NCBI GenBank assembly: GCA_004431415.1
Contig: QPMI01000570.1
Coordinates: 1-32,466, forward strand
DNA from: Cyanophora paradoxa
Taxonomy: Eukaryota > Glaucocystophyceae > Cyanophorales > Cyanophoraceae
Direction of reading: 5' to 3'
Length of the DNA: 32,466 nt
Under the pieces are notes generated by a model. It was not told the DNA's origin and ran no database searches. It saw nothing but the letters and a program-made list of their open reading frames with translations. The translations under genes were made by a program, and so were the position numbers. Each line of letters begins with the position of its first letter. The first letter of the stretch is position 1. This document shows positions 31,407 to 32,466 of this stretch, piece by piece.

Positions 31407-32466
31407 ATGCTGCCCACAGAGGTGCTTGCGGTCTGTTTCGGATTTCTGGACGTCGGAGACCGGTGCAGGGCGGGGCGCGTCTGCTCGGCCTGGCGCGCGG
31501 CGTCCCTCGAACCGCCCCTGTCCGCGTCGATCGAGCTAGTGTACGCGAGCTTTGCCTTCGTACGCGCTTGCGCTGATCTCCAGCGCAGTGTCGCGGCGGA
31601 CGTGTGGACGGAGATGTTAGGCTGGCACTGGCTGCGAGGGCCGGCCGGCAGTGGGCCGGGCATCCTTGAACGAGACGCTACCTCCGCTGGAGGCGCGGGC
31701 GCTCGCGGAGCGGTCGTGCAGTCCGTCCTTTCGAGCGCGCCCTCTCCGAGCTGCGGACGGCGCGGCTCACGGTTCTCTTCGCGGCGGAGCCGCGCCCGCC
31801 GCGGCCGGCGGCGGACGATCCACCCGAGTCGGCGGCCCTGGCGCAGGCCCTGGCTGCCGTGCCGCAGCTCACGCGGCTCGAGATCTCTGCGCCCTTCGAG
31901 CCGCCCGGCGCTTTCGCTGAGATCGCCCGCCGCCTGCGGCTCTGCGACACGCTCCCATCGCTTCGCGAACTCCGCCTCCGAAGCGGCGCCCGTCGGCTGG
32001 CTCGGAGGAGGCTCTAGGCTCCCTCAGCTCGTACACCGACGTGCGCGCGCCCCGCCCCGCCCGCCCCGCCCAACTTTGGCGAGGCGGCGGCCGCTGCAGC
32101 TCCCGGCGCACCCGTGCCTTGAGCTCCTGGACTGCCAGCTCGGCGCGGAGGAGTCCGAGCTGGAGGAACTCCCCGCCGCCTCCCCGCCCTCCGCCGCGTC
32201 CGCGGAGATCACCGTACCCGGGTGCGCGCGCCTCACCTGAGCCACCCGAGCCGCCCGAGCCGCCCGAGCCGCCCCCACTCCGGAAGGACGCGGGACCTGC
32301 TCCGCCTCGGCGGGCGCGGGCGTCCGCTTCGCGCGGTGCGAGCTGCTCTCGGCCGACCTGTCGGAGGGCGCGCCGCCTCGGCCGCCCTCGCCGCCTGCTT
32401 CCGCCCCCGGCGCTCCCGCGGGACCCCCCCACCCCGAGGTCCGTTCCGTGGATCCCCCGCCCCGCG
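31407..32466 (+). CDS. F-box protein with LRR-like repeats, cut off at the right edge
   Basis: This is probably an SCF ubiquitin-ligase receptor. It opens directly with a canonical F-box, MLPTEVLAVCFGFLDVGDRC then AGRVCSAWRAA. A second frame continues as ALSELRTARLTVLFAAEP and PQLTRLEIS...TLPSLRELRLRSG, which are LRR-type strands. A later exon, LPAHPCLELLDCQLGAEESE (from about 32096), fits another LRR. Two donors with the same GTGCGCGCGCC start follow TACACCGAC (about 32038) and CCCGG (about 32221), with an acceptor GCTGCAG at about 32095. How the first and second frames join (intron or a missing base near 31640-31720) is not resolved. The last coding stretch, GVRFARCELLSADLSEG (about 32325), runs to the window edge. 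GC content is very high, matching WDR26. Confidence 0.7.

Noticed and set aside
1-32466. CRISPR array, bacterial operon, rRNA genes
   Set aside because: No regular repeat-spacer structure, no rRNA-like conserved cores and no ribosome-binding-site-led gene strings; the window is intron-bearing eukaryotic DNA.

Overview
This is a window of nuclear DNA from a eukaryote. Its genes are split by many short introns (36-95 bp), and families such as EXO5, WDR26, F-box proteins, a Helitron and an LTR retrotransposon are interleaved with minisatellites. Base composition is a patchwork: roughly balanced between 1-2 kb and 9.5-20.6 kb, and very GC-rich from 27 kb onward. I cannot name the species. Very GC-rich coding sequence, GC-AG introns and GTGCGC donors would suit an alga or another microbial eukaryote, but an early-diverging fungus is not excluded.

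Layout. Positions 1-1758 (minus) hold an EXO5-type exonuclease cut off at the left edge. From 2.1 to 3.4 kb lie minisatellites and a ~230-bp tandem array. This array is split by an LTR retrotransposon (3431-8377) with two identical 437-bp LTRs and a 4-bp target duplication. The element encodes only a Gag-like protein (5864-7033, minus). Its LTRs each carry two tRNA-like Pol III B boxes. The array resumes at 8378 and ends abruptly near 9500, beside a deoxynucleoside-kinase-like gene (9510-10225, minus). An orphan plus-strand gene follows at about 10.5-11.0 kb.

From 11,486 to about 19.4 kb lies a Helitron on the minus strand. It has a recognisable 3' end (hairpin plus CTAG), and an intron-rich Rep/helicase gene with two N-terminal C2H2 fingers, the HUH motif, the two-tyrosine motif and a PIF1-type helicase. 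An orphan plus-strand gene sits at 19,977-20,560. An F-box protein gene (21,076-23,801, minus) and a cysteine-rich gene (24,832-25,589, minus) come next. After a gene-poor, palindrome-rich stretch (25.6-27.8 kb) there is a complete-looking 16-17 exon WDR26/GID7-type gene (27.9-31.4 kb, minus). It is divergently paired with an F-box/LRR gene (31,407 to the right edge, plus).

A caution applies to the whole window. Almost every gene can be read through only by assuming single missing bases at about twenty places, often in short homopolymers, while splice sites and domain motifs stay intact. This looks more like residual deletion errors in the assembly than like decay, but the window alone cannot settle it. 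The WDR26 gene (CTLH ubiquitin ligase) and the F-box genes (SCF ligases) point to ubiquitin-linked functions on the right. EXO5, the kinase and the Helitron are DNA-metabolism or mobile functions on the left. No operon-like logic is implied.
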